In this document: piece after piece, positions 13,311 through 14,255 of the stretch
How the letters are laid out: each line of letters begins with the position of its first letter
Numbering within the stretch: the stretch's first letter is position 1
From: Bacillota bacterium
Lineage (GTDB): Bacteria > Bacillota_B > Desulfitobacteriia > Desulfitobacteriales > Desulfitobacteriaceae
DNA: 14,255 nt
Reading direction: 5' to 3'
Assembly (NCBI GenBank): GCA_021779415.1
Contig: JAJYAS010000020.1
Location: 1 to 14,255, forward strand
Notes under the pieces: generated by a model
What the model saw: only the letters and a program-made list of their open reading frames with translations
Told to the model about the DNA's origin: nothing
The model's database searches: none
Position numbers and translations under genes: made by a program

Positions 13311-14255
13311 TCAATCTTCACGAACTATATTCGCGCCAATGCGAGACAGTTTTTCTTCCACCTTTTCGTAACCACGATCAATGTGGTGAATCCCTCGAAT
13401 AGAAGTTGTTCCTTCCGCTGTTAAGGCTGCCAGTATTAAAGCGGCCCCAGCCCGCAAATCTGTCGCCGTTACCGGTGCAGCATTCAGTCGTTGAATTCCT
13501 TGTACGATTGCACTCCGTCCTTCGATCTTGATATCCGCACCCATGCGTTTTAATTCATCCACGTGCATAAAGCGGTTTTCAAAGACGGTTTCCGTAAATA
13601 ATCCCGTACCATTGGCGCGAGTTAAAAACGCCATAAATGGGGCCTGCAGATCCGTCGGAAATCCGGGATGTACTTGGGTTTTAATATCGACCGCATTATA
13701 GACGCCATCGCCACTAATCCGAATTCCATCCCCTTCTTCTATCATGCGAACCCCGGCCTCTTCCATTTTGGCAATCAGAGGTTTCAGATGATCCGCAATC
13801 ACATTTTGAACTAAGACGTCTCCACCGGTTGCGGCTACAATAAGCAGATAGCTTCCTGCCTCGATACGATCAGGAATGACAGTATGCGAGGTGCTATGAA
13901 ACTCCTTGACGCCTTCAATATGGATGATACTCGTACCAGCGCCACGCACCTTACCTCCCATCTCGTTCAGAAACGTTGCTAAATCCACAATTTCGGGCTC
14001 TTGCGCTGCATTTTCTATGAGGGTTGTCCCATGCGCCATCGCTGCCGCCATCATGATATTTTCTGTGGCCCCAACGCTTGGGTAGTCTAAGTAAATACGA
14101 GCTCCCTTAAGACCTTTCGAAGAGACATCCAGAAATCCATGATCCATTTTGACCTCAGCGCCTAATGCTTCTAAACCCTTTAAGTGCCAATTAATCGGAC
14201 GAGAGCCGATAGCACACCCACCCGGATGAGAAATACGAACATGGCCCTTTCGTGC
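13311..14255 (-). CDS. murA: UDP-N-acetylglucosamine 1-carboxyvinyltransferase MurA, missing N-terminus
   Basis: The frame is open to the right edge, giving 314 residues of a protein that is normally about 420; roughly 105 N-terminal residues lie outside the window. MurA adds enolpyruvate from PEP to UDP-GlcNAc, the first committed step of peptidoglycan synthesis, in the cytoplasm. [10 protein letters not shown] is visible near the right edge, and its cysteine codon (14214-14216) is the active-site Cys attacked by fosfomycin, so the enzyme is expected to be fosfomycin-sensitive. Further family blocks are [35 protein letters not shown] and the C-terminal [13 protein letters not shown]. Position before spoIID matches murAA of Bacillus. 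The apparent ATG at 14147 is internal, not the start. Confidence 0.96.
   Translation of the reverse strand, partial: ARKGHVRISHPGGCAIGSRPINWHLKGLEALGAEVKMDHGFLDVSSKGLKGARIYLDYPSVGATENIMMAAAMAHGTTLIENAAQEPEIVDLATFLNEMGGKVRGAGTSIIHIEGVKEFHSTSHTVIPDRIEAGSYLLIVAATGGDVLVQNVIADHLKPLIAKMEEAGVRMIEEGDGIRISGDGVYNAVDIKTQVHPGFPTDLQAPFMAFLTRANGTGLFTETVFENRFMHVDELKRMGADIKIEGRSAIVQGIQRLNAAPVTATDLRAGAALILAALTAEGTTSIRGIHHIDRGYEKVEEKLSRIGANIVRED

Overview
The window looks like a chromosomal housekeeping and sporulation segment of an endospore-forming, monoderm Clostridia. I favour the Desulfitobacteriaceae/Peptococcaceae (Desulfosporosinus or Desulfitobacterium type) from protein style and gene order, but genus-level placement is an inference. 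Sporulation genes (spoIID, a spoIIQ-type gene, spoIIID), murA, mbl, fabZ, comF genes and sigI/rsgI all point to a spore-forming Firmicute. No tRNA, rRNA, CRISPR array, insertion sequence or prophage was seen.

Layout from right to left, since nearly everything is on the minus strand. At 13311-14255 is the 3' three quarters of murA, closed by a strong palindromic terminator. Then come spoIID, with a very good sigma-E-type promoter, a spoIIQ-like M23 peptidase gene with its own terminator, spoIIID, and mbl. This murA-spoIID-spoIIQ-spoIIID-mbl order is also found in Bacillus. Next is an envelope module: a TagA/WecG-type glycosyltransferase gene followed by sigI and rsgI, with a sigma-I-like autoregulatory promoter lying across the end of the tagA-like gene. 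A lone plus-strand GT4 glycosyltransferase gene (5907-7052) converges on rsgI; both stop codons form the base of one long hairpin. Divergent from it run fabZ, an O-antigen-ligase-like membrane protein gene, a small membrane-anchored unknown, comFA and comFC. A two-zinc-ribbon small protein follows from its own promoter.

The left end holds a 388-bp non-coding stretch (168-555) with a cluster of DnaA-box-like sites, two of them perfect and directly abutting, embedded in a nested palindrome. Beyond it starts an unidentified membrane-anchored protein that runs off the window.

Functional themes are cell-wall and envelope synthesis (MurA, Mbl, TagA-like, GT4, ligase-like, FabZ), forespore engulfment (SpoIID, SpoIIQ), mother-cell regulation (SpoIIID), envelope-stress signalling (SigI-RsgI) and DNA uptake (ComFA/ComFC). 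I did not find a clearly new multi-gene system. The items most worth a second look are the DnaA-box cluster, the sigma-I promoter inside the tagA-like gene, the SpoIIQ with lost catalytic histidines, and the stop-codon-bearing hairpin.
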